A stretch of 15,846 bases of DNA, taken from NCBI GenBank assembly GCA_020696915.1, contig JAJFMR010000022.1:1-15846 (forward strand), read 5' to 3'. The translations under genes and the position numbers were made by a program. The notes below the pieces were generated by a model. The model was not told where the DNA came from, ran no database searches, and was given only the letters and a program-made list of their open reading frames with translations. Source of the stretch: Rhizobiaceae bacterium. GTDB taxonomy: Bacteria; Pseudomonadota; Alphaproteobacteria; Rhizobiales; Rhizobiaceae. Below, in pieces: positions 6,050 to 13,641 of this stretch (its first letter is position 1; the number at the start of each line of letters is the position of its first letter).

Positions 6050-6274
6050 CTACCGGTCGCGCATCTCGTCGGCGATGCCCGCATCCGCGAGGATCTGCCG
6101 CGCCTCGTCCGCCTCGTGGTCGGCGACCATGATGCGGCGGGGCAGGATGCCTATCGAGCCGTCGAGCACGCTCATGTTCTGGTCGGCGACCAGGCAGCCG
6201 ATGCCGGCGTCCCGCAACAGCGACTCCACGAAGGAGATGAGGACGGTGTCGTTGGTGCGGATGAGTTCCTTCAT
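6050..6274 (-). CDS. DUF2007 family small protein
   Basis: This 74-residue protein matches DUF2007 in overall pattern: MKELIRTNDTVLISFVESLL at the start, then DAGIGCLVADQNMSVLDGSIG, then PRRIMVADHEADEARQILAD. The fold resembles small ligand-binding or PII-like domains; members are sometimes called putative signal-transducing proteins, but no function is established. ATG 6274 was chosen because the family motif begins there; the ribosome site is poor. It is the first gene of the minus-strand run (DUF2007, TrmN6-like, S49, small membrane protein, ispE, moaB) and is divergent from the polyprenyl synthase gene across about 160 bases. Confidence 0.88.
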   Translation of the reverse strand: MKELIRTNDTVLISFVESLLRDAGIGCLVADQNMSVLDGSIGILPRRIMVADHEADEARQILADAGIADEMRDR

Positions 6275-6361
6275 GCCCGCGAAACTTGCAGTTCGGCGTT
6301 CCGATGTAAACGCCTGGCCGGCGCGTTTCGACGGACGCACGCGCCAATTCGCCGCTTGCGG

Positions 6362-6390
6362 TTGACTGCCGCGCCGACCTAGGATTGTAG
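6362..6390 (+). promoter_or_regulatory. ispB: Candidate promoter for the polyprenyl synthase gene
   Basis: TTGACT (6362-6367) is a good -35 match. With a 17-base spacer the -10 would be TTGTAG (6385-6390), a poor match. The same spot read on the minus strand is TACAAT (6384-6389), a good -10 but without a recognisable -35. The site lies in the divergent region between the DUF2007 and prenyl synthase genes, 45 bases before the GTG start. Confidence 0.35.
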
Positions 6391-6435
6391 ACGTGGCGAA
6401 TGCCGTCGCGCGCGGCCCAGGCATGGGAGTTGGTT

Positions 6436-7452
6436 GTGGGCGTGGTTCTCAATCTCGATGACGGCAGGCGGGAAAGCGCTTCGATTGCGCCGCTCGTCGA
6501 CCTTACGGCGGCCGACATGGGCCGGGTGAACGAGCTCATCCTGTCGAAGGCCGGCTCGGATGTCGAGATGATCCCCGAGGTCGCCAACCACCTCATCTCG
6601 TCGGGGGGAAAGCGCCTGCGGCCGATGGTGACGCTGGCCGCCGCACAGATGTTCGGCTATGCCGGCGACGGCCACGTAAAGCTGGCGACCAGCGTCGAGT
6701 TCATGCATACGGCGACCCTTTTGCACGACGACGTCGTCGACGAGAGCGGCATGCGGCGCGGCAAGAAGACGGCGCGCATGATCTGGGGCAACCAGGCGAG
6801 CGTCCTGGTCGGGGATTTTCTGCTCGGGCAGGCCTTCCGCATGATGGTCGACGTCGGTTCTCTGGAGGCGCTGGACATTCTGTCGACCGCCGCCTCGGTC
6901 ATCGCCGAGGGCGAGGTCATGCAGCTTGCCGCCGCCAAGAACCTCGAAACCACCGAGGACGAGCATTTCGGGGTGATCAAGGCAAAGACCGCGGCGCTCT
7001 TTTCGGCGGCGGCCGAAGTCGGGCCGGTGATTGCCGGCGCTTCGCGCAGCAGCCGCGCCGCGCTGCGCTCCTACGGGATGAATCTCGGGCTCGCCTTTCA
7101 GCTCATCGACGATGCGCTCGACTATGGCGGCACGTCGCGGGAGCTCGGCAAGAATGTCGGCGACGATTTCCGCGAAGGCAAGGTCACGCTGCCGGTCATC
7201 CTGAGCTACCGGCGAGGCACCTCGGCCGAGCGCAGTTTCTGGAAACGCGCCATCGAGGAGGCGGATTCCGGCGACGCTCGGCTGGAACATGCGATCGGCC
7301 TGATGGTGCGCCATGGCGCCATCGCCGACACGATCGGGCGGGCTCGACATTTCGGCGGCATTGCCAGGGACGCGCTGGCGCCTCTGGACGGGACGCCGCA
7401 GAAAGCGGCCTTGCTCGACGTCATCGATTTCTGTATCAGCCGCGTCGCGTGA
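6436..7452 (+). CDS. ispB: Long-chain polyprenyl (octaprenyl-type) diphosphate synthase
   Basis: This is a trans-prenyl diphosphate synthase that adds isopentenyl units to build the isoprenoid tail of ubiquinone. It has 338 residues from the GTG start. The first Asp-rich motif is LLHDDVVDESGMRRG (DDVVD at 98-102) and the second is FQLIDDALDYGG (DDALD at 225-229). The upstream substrate loop is ISSGGKRLRPM at 54-64. The residues just before the first motif (EFMHTATLL) are small, as in long-chain enzymes, but the exact chain length cannot be read directly; C50 is usual in Rhizobiales. GTG 6436 is preferred because GGGAG lies six bases upstream and the product begins MGVVLNL, as I recall for relatives; an in-frame ATG at 6400 adds 12 unlike residues. 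It is followed by a hairpin at 7510-7536. Confidence 0.93.
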   Translation: MGVVLNLDDGRRESASIAPLVDLTAADMGRVNELILSKAGSDVEMIPEVANHLISSGGKRLRPMVTLAAAQMFGYAGDGHVKLATSVEFMHTATLLHDDVVDESGMRRGKKTARMIWGNQASVLVGDFLLGQAFRMMVDVGSLEALDILSTAASVIAEGEVMQLAAAKNLETTEDEHFGVIKAKTAALFSAAAEVGPVIAGASRSSRAALRSYGMNLGLAFQLIDDALDYGGTSRELGKNVGDDFREGKVTLPVILSYRRGTSAERSFWKRAIEEADSGDARLEHAIGLMVRHGAIADTIGRARHFGGIARDALAPLDGTPQKAALLDVIDFCISRVA

Positions 7453-7509
7453 GACCCCGGCCCGCTGCGACCCGGTGACCGCATTGTGAATACGGCGGAT
7501 TGCGCGCCG

Positions 7510-7536
7510 TCCCCAAAAAGGCCATGCTTTTGGGGA
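7510..7536 (+). terminator. AT/GC hairpin between ispB and the TPR gene
   Basis: TCCCCAAAA (7510-7518) pairs perfectly with TTTTGGGGA (7528-7536) around a 9-nt loop, and G7520 can pair with C7527 inside it. It lies 58 bases past the prenyl synthase stop and 64 before the TPR start. No separate U-tract follows, so it is a plausible but atypical bidirectional terminator. Confidence 0.4.
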
Positions 7537-7599
7537 AGAGCCAGCCGATCCGGCATTCACCGCACGCGTGCCGACGACGCGCCGGAAGGAAGGATTACA

Positions 7600-9630
7600 A
7601 TGCCCGTAAGACATGCAAGCTGGCTGCTCAGGCTGGCCGCGGCGGCCGGATTGGCGATTGTCGGCCAGCCTGCTCTGTCGGCGCAGACCGACGCTCCGGT
7701 CCAGATCAGCTCGTTCTCCGGGGCCTATCTCGCCGCACGCGTCGCCGAGGTGGACAATGATCTCGACGCGGCCATCGCCTATTACAAAAGGGCGCTGAGC
7801 TTCGATCCCGAAAACGAATCGCTGCAGCAGAACCTGATGCTGGCGCTGATCTCGAGGGGTGACTTCGAGGCATCTCTTCCCTACGCCGAGAAGCTCAAGT
7901 CGGTCGCGGAGATCGAGCGTTTCTCGCGCCTGGCGCTTGCCGTCGACAGCTTCCGCAAGAAGGATTGGGCGACTGCAGAGACCTGGCTCAAGCTGGCCAT
8001 CGAATCGGACCTCGACCGGCTGATCACCAGCGGGATGACCGCCTGGGCAAAGTCCGGCAGCGGCGACCACGAGGGCGCCCTTGCAGTGCTCGGGAAGCTG
8101 CAGGGTCCGGAGTGGTATGGCATGTTCGTCTCCTACCACAAGGCCCTGCTCACCGAGGCCGCGGGGCTCCGGGATGAAGCCGACGCCGCCTACAAGGCGG
8201 CAATCGACGACGTCGCGGCCGGAGGGGCATCGCCCGAAACCTGGCTGCGCGCCGCCGAGGCCTATGCCGGTTTCCTTTTGCGCGCCGGCAGGAAGAGCGA
8301 GGCACTGGAAGTGCTCGACAAGGCCGACGCGTTCTCGGCCAACCGCGTGGCGATCGACCATCTTCGCGGGCAGATCGAGAGCGGAGCGACGACGGTGGCG
8401 CCGATCGTTGCCGGCCCCTCGGAGGGCGCCAGCGAGCTTCTTCTCAATCTTGCCTCGGCCCTCAACCGCGGCGGCGGCGAACCGTTCGTGCGGCTCTATT
8501 TGCAGCTGGCGCTGGCGCTGGAGCCGGACAGCGATGTTGTTCTCGTCGAACTGGCAGCGGTGGCCGAGCAGCAGGAAGACGCCGAGGAGGCGATCGACCT
8601 CTACCGGCGCATCCCCGAGGGTTCGCCGCTGAAGCGGCTTTCCGAGCTGCAGCTCGGTCTCAACCTCGCGGACCTCGACCGCCATGACGAAGCGATTGCG
8701 CAGCTGAGAGGGCTGCTCGCAGAGAATCCCGACGAAATGCGTGCCTACCTGGCGCTTGGCGGGGTCTATTCCTCGATGGAGGATTATCGCAGCGGCGGCG
8801 AGGTGTACGACCAGGCTGTCTCGCGCATCGAGGCCGCCAGGGCCGCCGCGCCGGAAACGCCCGAGCCCACCTCCAACTGGAACATCTATTACCAGCGCGG
8901 CATCGCCTATGAGCGGCAGAAGCAGTGGGCGAAGGCCGAGCCGAATTTCCGCAAGGCCCTCGAGCTGTTCCCCGACCAGCCACAGGTCCTCAATTATCTC
9001 GGCTATTCATGGATCGACATGAACATGAACCTCGAGGAAGGCATGGACATGATCCGCAGGGCCGTGGATCTGCGGCCGAGCGACGGCTACATCGTCGACT
9101 CGCTCGGCTGGGCGCATTACCGGCTGGGCCAGTACGAAGACGCGGTGCGCGAACTCGAGCGCGCCGTGTCCCTGAAGCCCGACGACGCCGTGCTCAACGA
9201 CCATCTGGGGGATGCCTACTGGCGGGCCGGCCGCCGTCTCGAGGCAACGTTCCAGTGGAGTCATGCGCGCGACATGAAGCCGGAGCCGGACGTGCTGGCC
9301 AGTGTCATGAAGAAGCTCACCGAGGGGTTGCCTCCGGTAAAGGACAAGGCCGTCGCCGAAGAGCCGGCCAAGACGCTGCCTCCCGTCGCGCCCCCGCCGG
9401 CAGCCCCGGAGAAGCGTACGGAGGTGAAACCCGCGGCCACCGCCTCGGCCGCTCCGGTGGCAGCCGTCTACAAGGTCCAGCGCGGGCAGTCGCTCTGGTC
9501 GATCGCCGCCGACGAGCTTGGCGCCGGCAGCCGCTACATCGAGATCCTCGACCTCAACCCGCAGCTGCAGGGCGACCCTGCCAGGCTGATGCCCGGTCAG
9601 GAGCTTACCCTGCCTGCTCCGGTGAACTGA
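7600..9630 (+). CDS. Secreted TPR protein with C-terminal LysM domain
   Basis: This is a 676-residue exported protein. It opens with a Sec signal peptide (MPVRHASW, then LLRLAAAAGLAIVGQPALSA, cleavage near residue 29). Multiple tetratricopeptide-like helical pairs follow from about residue 35 to 575, for example AIAYYKRALSFDPEN near 62 and NFRKALELFPDQPQVLNYLGYS near 449-470. A Pro/Ala-rich linker (about 585-620) leads to a LysM domain at 623-674, beginning VYKVQRGQSLWSIAADELG. TPR arrays hold protein partners and LysM binds peptidoglycan, so a periplasmic scaffold tethered to the wall is a fair inference; the partner is unknown. ATG 7600 has AAGGA six bases upstream and places the signal peptide at the start. 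The open frame reaches back to 7486, but that part is unlike a leader. The gene sits between ispB and glyQ and seems to have its own transcription unit. Confidence 0.9.
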   Translation: MPVRHASWLLRLAAAAGLAIVGQPALSAQTDAPVQISSFSGAYLAARVAEVDNDLDAAIAYYKRALSFDPENESLQQNLMLALISRGDFEASLPYAEKLKSVAEIERFSRLALAVDSFRKKDWATAETWLKLAIESDLDRLITSGMTAWAKSGSGDHEGALAVLGKLQGPEWYGMFVSYHKALLTEAAGLRDEADAAYKAAIDDVAAGGASPETWLRAAEAYAGFLLRAGRKSEALEVLDKADAFSANRVAIDHLRGQIESGATTVAPIVAGPSEGASELLLNLASALNRGGGEPFVRLYLQLALALEPDSDVVLVELAAVAEQQEDAEEAIDLYRRIPEGSPLKRLSELQLGLNLADLDRHDEAIAQLRGLLAENPDEMRAYLALGGVYSSMEDYRSGGEVYDQAVSRIEAARAAAPETPEPTSNWNIYYQRGIAYERQKQWAKAEPNFRKALELFPDQPQVLNYLGYSWIDMNMNLEEGMDMIRRAVDLRPSDGYIVDSLGWAHYRLGQYEDAVRELERAVSLKPDDAVLNDHLGDAYWRAGRRLEATFQWSHARDMKPEPDVLASVMKKLTEGLPPVKDKAVAEEPAKTLPPVAPPPAAPEKRTEVKPAATASAAPVAAVYKVQRGQSLWSIAADELGAGSRYIEILDLNPQLQGDPARLMPGQELTLPAPVN

Positions 9631-9669
9631 AGAGCCCTCCTGAGAACGCCGGCAGCGCCGGCGGCAAGC

Positions 9670-9698
9670 TTGACGCTCCGGGGACGCCGCACTAGGAC
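9670..9698 (+). promoter_or_regulatory. Candidate promoter for glyQS
   Basis: TTGACG (9670-9675), 17 bases, then TAGGAC (9693-9698). The -35 is strong and the -10 weak, as is common in alphaproteobacteria. It lies 40 bases before the glyQ GTG. GGACGG (9695-9700) and CCGTCC (9717-9722) could form a small stem in the leader. Confidence 0.35.
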
Positions 9699-9737
9699 GG
9701 GCAGCCTTCTCCCGCGCCGTCCAGGGCCACATCTCAA

Positions 9738-10697
9738 GTGAACGTCTCCTCCCCCCCTGCCAATCTCACGCCCGACCGTTCCTTCCAGGGGCTGATCCTG
9801 GCGCTGCAGGCCTACTGGGCGGGGAAAGGATGCGTCATCCTCCAGCCCTACGACATGGAGGTCGGAGCCGGCACGTTTCACCCGGCAACGACGCTCCGGG
9901 CGCTGGGCCCGAGACGCTGGAACGCAGCCTATGTGCAGCCCTCGCGACGACCGAAGGACGGCCGCTACGGCGAGAATCCGAACCGCCTGCAGCACTATTA
10001 CCAGTACCAGGTCATACTGAAGCCCAATCCTCCCGATCTACAGGAACTCTATCTCGGTTCGCTCGACGCGATCGGCATCGACCCGCTGCTCCACGACATC
10101 CGTTTCGTCGAGGACGACTGGGAGAGCCCGACGCTCGGCGCCTGGGGGCTGGGCTGGGAATGCTGGTGCGACGGCATGGAGGTGTCGCAGTTCACCTATT
10201 TCCAGCAGGTATGCGGCATAGAGTGCGCGCCCGTCTCGGGCGAGCTCACCTACGGGCTGGAACGACTGGCCATGTATGTGCAGGGCGTCGACAATGTCTA
10301 CGATCTGAACTTCAACTGTCTGGAGGGCGAGGACAAGGTCACCTATGGCGACGTGTTCCTGCAGGCAGAGCAGGAATATTCCAGGTACAATTTCGAGCAT
10401 GCCGACACGGCGATGCTGTTCAGGCACTTCGCCGATGCGGAAAGCGAGTGCAATGCGCTGCTGGCTGCCGGGGCGCCGCGGCCGGCCGATAACCTGGCGT
10501 TGCATCGCATGGTGCTGCCGGCCTACGACCAGTGCATCAAGGCCAGCCATGCGTTCAACCTGCTCGACGCCCGCGGGGTGATCTCGGTCACCGAACGGCA
10601 GAGCTACATTCTGCGCGTGCGCAATCTCGCCAAGGCCTGCGGCGAGGCGTTCCTGTTGACGGAAGCGGGGGGACTGGCAGCTCCCAGTCCCGGCTAG
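9738..10697 (+). CDS. glyQ: Glycine--tRNA ligase alpha subunit
   Basis: GlyQ is the catalytic alpha subunit of the bacterial alpha2-beta2 glycyl-tRNA synthetase, which activates glycine with ATP and charges tRNA-Gly in the cytoplasm. The 319-residue product is nearly a textbook copy: SFQGLILALQAYWAGKGC near residue 15, ILQPYDMEVGAGTFHPATT, then GENPNRLQHYYQYQVI, WGLGWECWCDGMEVSQFTYF and YGLERLAMYVQGVDNVYDL. Length is normal (about 300). The GTG start at 9738 lacks a clear ribosome site; the family core begins about 14 residues later and no better start was seen. It is followed by glyS after a 135-base spacer that can form a large stem, which is wider than the close spacing often seen for this pair. 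Confidence 0.97.
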   Translation: MNVSSPPANLTPDRSFQGLILALQAYWAGKGCVILQPYDMEVGAGTFHPATTLRALGPRRWNAAYVQPSRRPKDGRYGENPNRLQHYYQYQVILKPNPPDLQELYLGSLDAIGIDPLLHDIRFVEDDWESPTLGAWGLGWECWCDGMEVSQFTYFQQVCGIECAPVSGELTYGLERLAMYVQGVDNVYDLNFNCLEGEDKVTYGDVFLQAEQEYSRYNFEHADTAMLFRHFADAESECNALLAAGAPRPADNLALHRMVLPAYDQCIKASHAFNLLDARGVISVTERQSYILRVRNLAKACGEAFLLTEAGGLAAPSPG

Positions 10698-10702
10698 ACG
10701 CC

Positions 10703-10802
10703 GGCGCGGCATTCTGCTCCGAACTCCGGCTGGCGACTTCCTCGTGGGAACCCCGCACCGGCGGAAAGGTGACAGCAAACCCCGGAGTTGCTATGCCGCG
10801 CC
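10703..10802 (+). repeat. Two-part inverted repeat filling the glyQ-glyS spacer
   Basis: GGCGCGGCAT (10703-10712) pairs perfectly with ATGCCGCGCC (10793-10802), and inside it AACTCCGG (10722-10729) pairs perfectly with CCGGAGTT (10782-10789). The unpaired parts between the two stems are 9 and 3 bases, and a 52-base apical region may fold further. The structure begins 6 bases after the glyQ stop and ends 30 bases before the glyS ATG. It could be a leader that tunes glyS, an mRNA processing or stability element, or a small palindromic repeat. No protein is encoded here. Confidence 0.6.
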
Positions 10803-10832
10803 CGGAACGATCCCACCGAGATTTCACGACCA

Positions 10833-12968
10833 ATGCCCGACCTGCTTCTGGAACTGCGCTCCGAGGAGATTCCCGCCCGCATGCAGCGCAAGGCGGCGGG
10901 TGACCTGAAGAAGATGGTGACCGACGGGATCGTCGAAGCCGGCCTCGGCTACGAGGCGGCCCGCGAATACTTTTCGCCGCGACGGCTGGCGCTCGATTTG
11001 CGCGGCGTCGCGGCCCGCTCCAACGACGTTCGCGAGGAGCGCCGCGGCCCCAGCACCAGGGCGCCGGAAGCGGCCATCCAGGGCTTCCTGCGCTCCGCGG
11101 GACTCGCCTCGATTGCCGAGGCAGAGATTCAGTCTGACCCGAAGAAGGGCGACTTCTACGTGGCGCGCATCGATCGGCCCGGGCGCACGGCCGAAGCGAT
11201 CCTCGCCGAACTCCTGCCTGAGGTGATCCGGAGTTTCCCGTGGCCGAAATCGATGCGCTGGGGCAAGGCCTCGGCAAGGCCGGGATCGCTGCGCTGGGTG
11301 AGGCCGCTGCAGTCGATCGTCGCGACGTTCGGGCCGGAGACCGGGGAGGCGGCGGTGATCGACTTCGAGGTCGGCGGCATCCGCTCCGGCAATCTCACCT
11401 GGGGGCACCGCTTTCATGCTCCTGGAGCGATCGAGGTCAGGCGTTTCGACGATTATGCGGCGAAGCTGGAAGCCGCCCGCGTCATCATCGATGCCGACCG
11501 GCGAAAGGAAATCATCCTCGCCGATGCCGCCAACCTGGCTTTTGCGAGCGGTCTCGACCTGGTCGACGACGAAGGCCTGCTCGAGGAAGTGGCCGGCCTG
11601 GTGGAATGGCCGGTCGTGCTGATGGGTGAATTCGAGCCGGCATTCCTGGACATTCCGGCGGAAATCGTCCGGCTGACTATCCGCGCCAATCAGAAATGCT
11701 TCGTGACCAGGCCCCGCAACTCCGCCGCGGCGGTCGACCTGTCGAACCGCTTCCTGCTCACGGCCAACATCGAGGCGCGCGACGGCGGCTCCGAGATCGT
11801 CGACGGCAATCGCAAGGTGGTGCGCGCTCGTCTGTCGGATGCGCTCTATTTCTGGAAGACGGACCAGAACGATCTGCCGGACCTCGACCAGCTTGCGGAG
11901 TCCGCGGCGAGGTTCGGTCTCGATCTGCAGAAGCCGCTCGACCAGCGCATGGCGCGCCTCGACCACCTTGCGGTCACCTTCCACGCTCGCCTGGGCACCC
12001 AGGGCGAGCGGGTCGAGCGCATCCGCCGTCTGGCGCGTCAGCTGGCGCAAATCGCGGCGAAGTCACCGGGAGATGGGACCATCGAGCTCGCCGATCGCGC
12101 TGCGGTGCTTGCCAAGGCCGATCTGACCACCGAGATCGTCGGCGAATTTCCCGAGCTCCAGGGGACGATGGGAATGAAATACGCCCTGCGGCAAGGCGAG
12201 CATCCGTCGGTCGCGGCCGCCATCGAGGAACATTACAAGCCGCAAGGGCCGTCGGACCGGGTGCCCGATGATCCGGTGTCCATCGCCGTGGCGCTTGCCG
12301 ACAAGCTCGACATGCTCACGGGATTCTGGTCGATCGACGAGAAGCCCACGGGCAGCAAGGACCCCTATGCGCTCCGACGGGCTGCGCTTGGCGTGATCCG
12401 CATTGTCGTCGAGAACGGCATCAGCCTGTCATTGGGAAGCATCGCCGACCAGGACCTGCTTGCCTTCTTCCATGATCGCCTGAAGGTCTATCTTCGCGAC
12501 CAGGGTGCGCGCCATGATCTGATCGATGCGGTGATAGGACCAGATTCGGACGATCTGCTGACGATCGTCAGGCGCGTCGAGGCGCTCGGCGCATTCCTGG
12601 AAACCGACGACGGCAGCAACCTGTTGGCGGGGACCAAGCGTGCCGCCAACATCCTGATCGCCGAGGAGAAAAAAAGGACGGCGATCGCCGCCGCCGCGGA
12701 TCCCGCTTTGCTGATTCACCCTGCCGAGCAAGGCCTGCTGTCGGCGGTGAACAGGGCAGAGAAGGACGCTGGCGAAGCGATTCGAAACGAAGAGTTTTCC
12801 GCCGCCATGCTGGCCCTTAGCGCGCTGCGTGAACCGGTCGATTCTTTTTTCGAACAGGTTCTCGTGAATGATGAGAATGCCGCCGTCCGCGCCAACCGTC
12901 TGGCGCTTTTGGCGCGCATCCGGGCGGCCACCGGCCAGGTCGCCGATTTTTCGAAGATTGCCGGCTGA
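10833..12968 (+). CDS. glyS: Glycine--tRNA ligase beta subunit
   Basis: GlyS is the tRNA-binding beta subunit of the alpha2-beta2 glycyl-tRNA synthetase. The 711-residue product starts MPDLLLELRSEEIPARMQ, the classic N-terminus. It carries FPWPKSMRWG near residues 134-143, GEFPELQGTMGMKYALRQGE near 436-455, and GSKDPYALRRAALGVIRI near 507-524. It ends with an anticodon-binding region including VRANRLALLARI. Length is slightly above the E. coli protein. ATG 10833 is chosen because the family begins exactly there; the frame is open further upstream, and no strong ribosome site is visible, so initiation may depend on the upstream structure or on coupling with glyQ. It ends 22 bases from the convergent small secreted-protein gene, with no clear terminator between them. 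Confidence 0.97.
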   Translation: MPDLLLELRSEEIPARMQRKAAGDLKKMVTDGIVEAGLGYEAAREYFSPRRLALDLRGVAARSNDVREERRGPSTRAPEAAIQGFLRSAGLASIAEAEIQSDPKKGDFYVARIDRPGRTAEAILAELLPEVIRSFPWPKSMRWGKASARPGSLRWVRPLQSIVATFGPETGEAAVIDFEVGGIRSGNLTWGHRFHAPGAIEVRRFDDYAAKLEAARVIIDADRRKEIILADAANLAFASGLDLVDDEGLLEEVAGLVEWPVVLMGEFEPAFLDIPAEIVRLTIRANQKCFVTRPRNSAAAVDLSNRFLLTANIEARDGGSEIVDGNRKVVRARLSDALYFWKTDQNDLPDLDQLAESAARFGLDLQKPLDQRMARLDHLAVTFHARLGTQGERVERIRRLARQLAQIAAKSPGDGTIELADRAAVLAKADLTTEIVGEFPELQGTMGMKYALRQGEHPSVAAAIEEHYKPQGPSDRVPDDPVSIAVALADKLDMLTGFWSIDEKPTGSKDPYALRRAALGVIRIVVENGISLSLGSIADQDLLAFFHDRLKVYLRDQGARHDLIDAVIGPDSDDLLTIVRRVEALGAFLETDDGSNLLAGTKRAANILIAEEKKRTAIAAAADPALLIHPAEQGLLSAVNRAEKDAGEAIRNEEFSAAMLALSALREPVDSFFEQVLVNDENAAVRANRLALLARIRAATGQVADFSKIAG

Positions 12969-12990
12969 AGCGGCCGACCGGAGACGGCGC

Positions 12991-13479
12991 CTACCCGGGG
13001 GCGTCGACGATTGCCGGTTCCGGCGCGCGGCTGTTGCCAGGGAGGCCGGATGTCGGGCGCGTCTTCCCATCGGCCGCCGCAGGCATCGGCGCGGCTTGCG
13101 CCTCCGCCCGCCCCGCCTGTCGGGATGTGCTTGAAACGTCGCCAGGAAGCCCCCCGCGGATCACCATCGCAGGCAGCGCCGGCGTGTCCTCCTCCTTGTC
13201 CGTGCTGGTCGACACCTTTTCCGCCGCGACGCCTGGCGACGGCGCGCCGAGGTCGATGATCGAAGGAGGTGAATTGGCGGGATAAAAAGGGCCGCCGGGC
13301 ATGCTTTCCCCGGCGGCGAGGACCGACGGGCTCGAGGCCTTGCCGGCCTCTTTTGCCTCGACGACCACCAGCATCGAGGGGCCGATGCTCCCTTTCATCG
13401 GCTCCGGCTCGACGAAGGAAGCTGCTGCCTCGCCGCCCGCCATCGTTGTCAGAACAAGAAATCCCCAGAGATATCGCAT
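12991..13479 (-). CDS. Small secreted Pro/Ala/Ser-rich protein of unknown function
   Basis: I do not recognise a domain. The 162-residue product begins MRYLWGFLVLTTMAGGEAAA, a good Sec signal peptide with cleavage near residue 20, and the rest is rich in Pro, Ala, Ser and Gly with little predicted order. A short pattern recurs: PSMLVVVEA (34-42), PSVLAAGES (51-59), PSIIDLGAP (72-80) and a looser PAMVIRGGLPGD (103-114). This could be a degenerate internal repeat forming small beta units. The C-terminus ends PGNSRAPEPAIVDAPG. ATG 13479 has GGGGA five bases upstream; ATG 13491, with no such site, adds four residues. The amino-acid sense and signal peptide argue for a real gene, as the opposite strand carries only shadows. 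It is probably periplasmic. It is divergent from the tsaC/sua5 gene and convergent with glyS. Confidence 0.7.
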   Translation of the reverse strand: MRYLWGFLVLTTMAGGEAAASFVEPEPMKGSIGPSMLVVVEAKEAGKASSPSVLAAGESMPGGPFYPANSPPSIIDLGAPSPGVAAEKVSTSTDKEEDTPALPAMVIRGGLPGDVSSTSRQAGRAEAQAAPMPAAADGKTRPTSGLPGNSRAPEPAIVDAPG

Positions 13480-13491
13480 GCCGGTCCCCAT

Positions 13492-13503
13492 CAAGACGTC
13501 TTG
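13492..13503. promoter_or_regulatory. 12-bp perfect palindrome upstream of the secreted-protein gene
   Basis: CAAGACGTCTTG reads the same on both strands. It begins 13 bases upstream of the ATG at 13479, next to the GGGGA ribosome site. A further TAAAAT (minus strand, 13556-13561) could be a -10 for this gene, but no good -35 was found. The palindrome could be an operator or part of the 5' leader. Confidence 0.35.
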
Positions 13504-13589
13504 CGCCGACCATGTGACAGGCTGCGGTTTCCGCGCCCTTTCGCGGGCAACCGGGATTTTAACGATCGAACAAATTGATGGCGGCGGCC

Positions 13590-13617
13590 TTGCCCCTGAC
13601 ACGGCTGCGTTTATAGC
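13590..13617 (+). promoter_or_regulatory. Candidate promoter for the Sua5/TsaC gene
   Basis: TTGCCC (13590-13595), a 16-base spacer, then TATAGC (13612-13617). A transcript would start near 13624 and give a leader of about 20 bases before GTG 13642. Confidence 0.35.
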
Positions 13618-13641
13618 AACCGTGGACAAGCGGGATGCATT

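Noticed and set aside
6379..8685. 768-codon minus-strand frame opposite the prenyl synthase and TPR genes
   Set aside because: Length reflects high GC; composition is rich in Arg, Gly, His and Asp with no motif, and the opposite strand holds two clear genes.
10698..10832. Glycine riboswitch or T-box before glyS
   Set aside because: No glycine aptamer core or T-box sequence is visible, and T-boxes are typical of Gram-positive bacteria.
10824..12050. 408-codon minus-strand frame opposite glyS
   Set aside because: Shadow of glyS, which has all subunit motifs.
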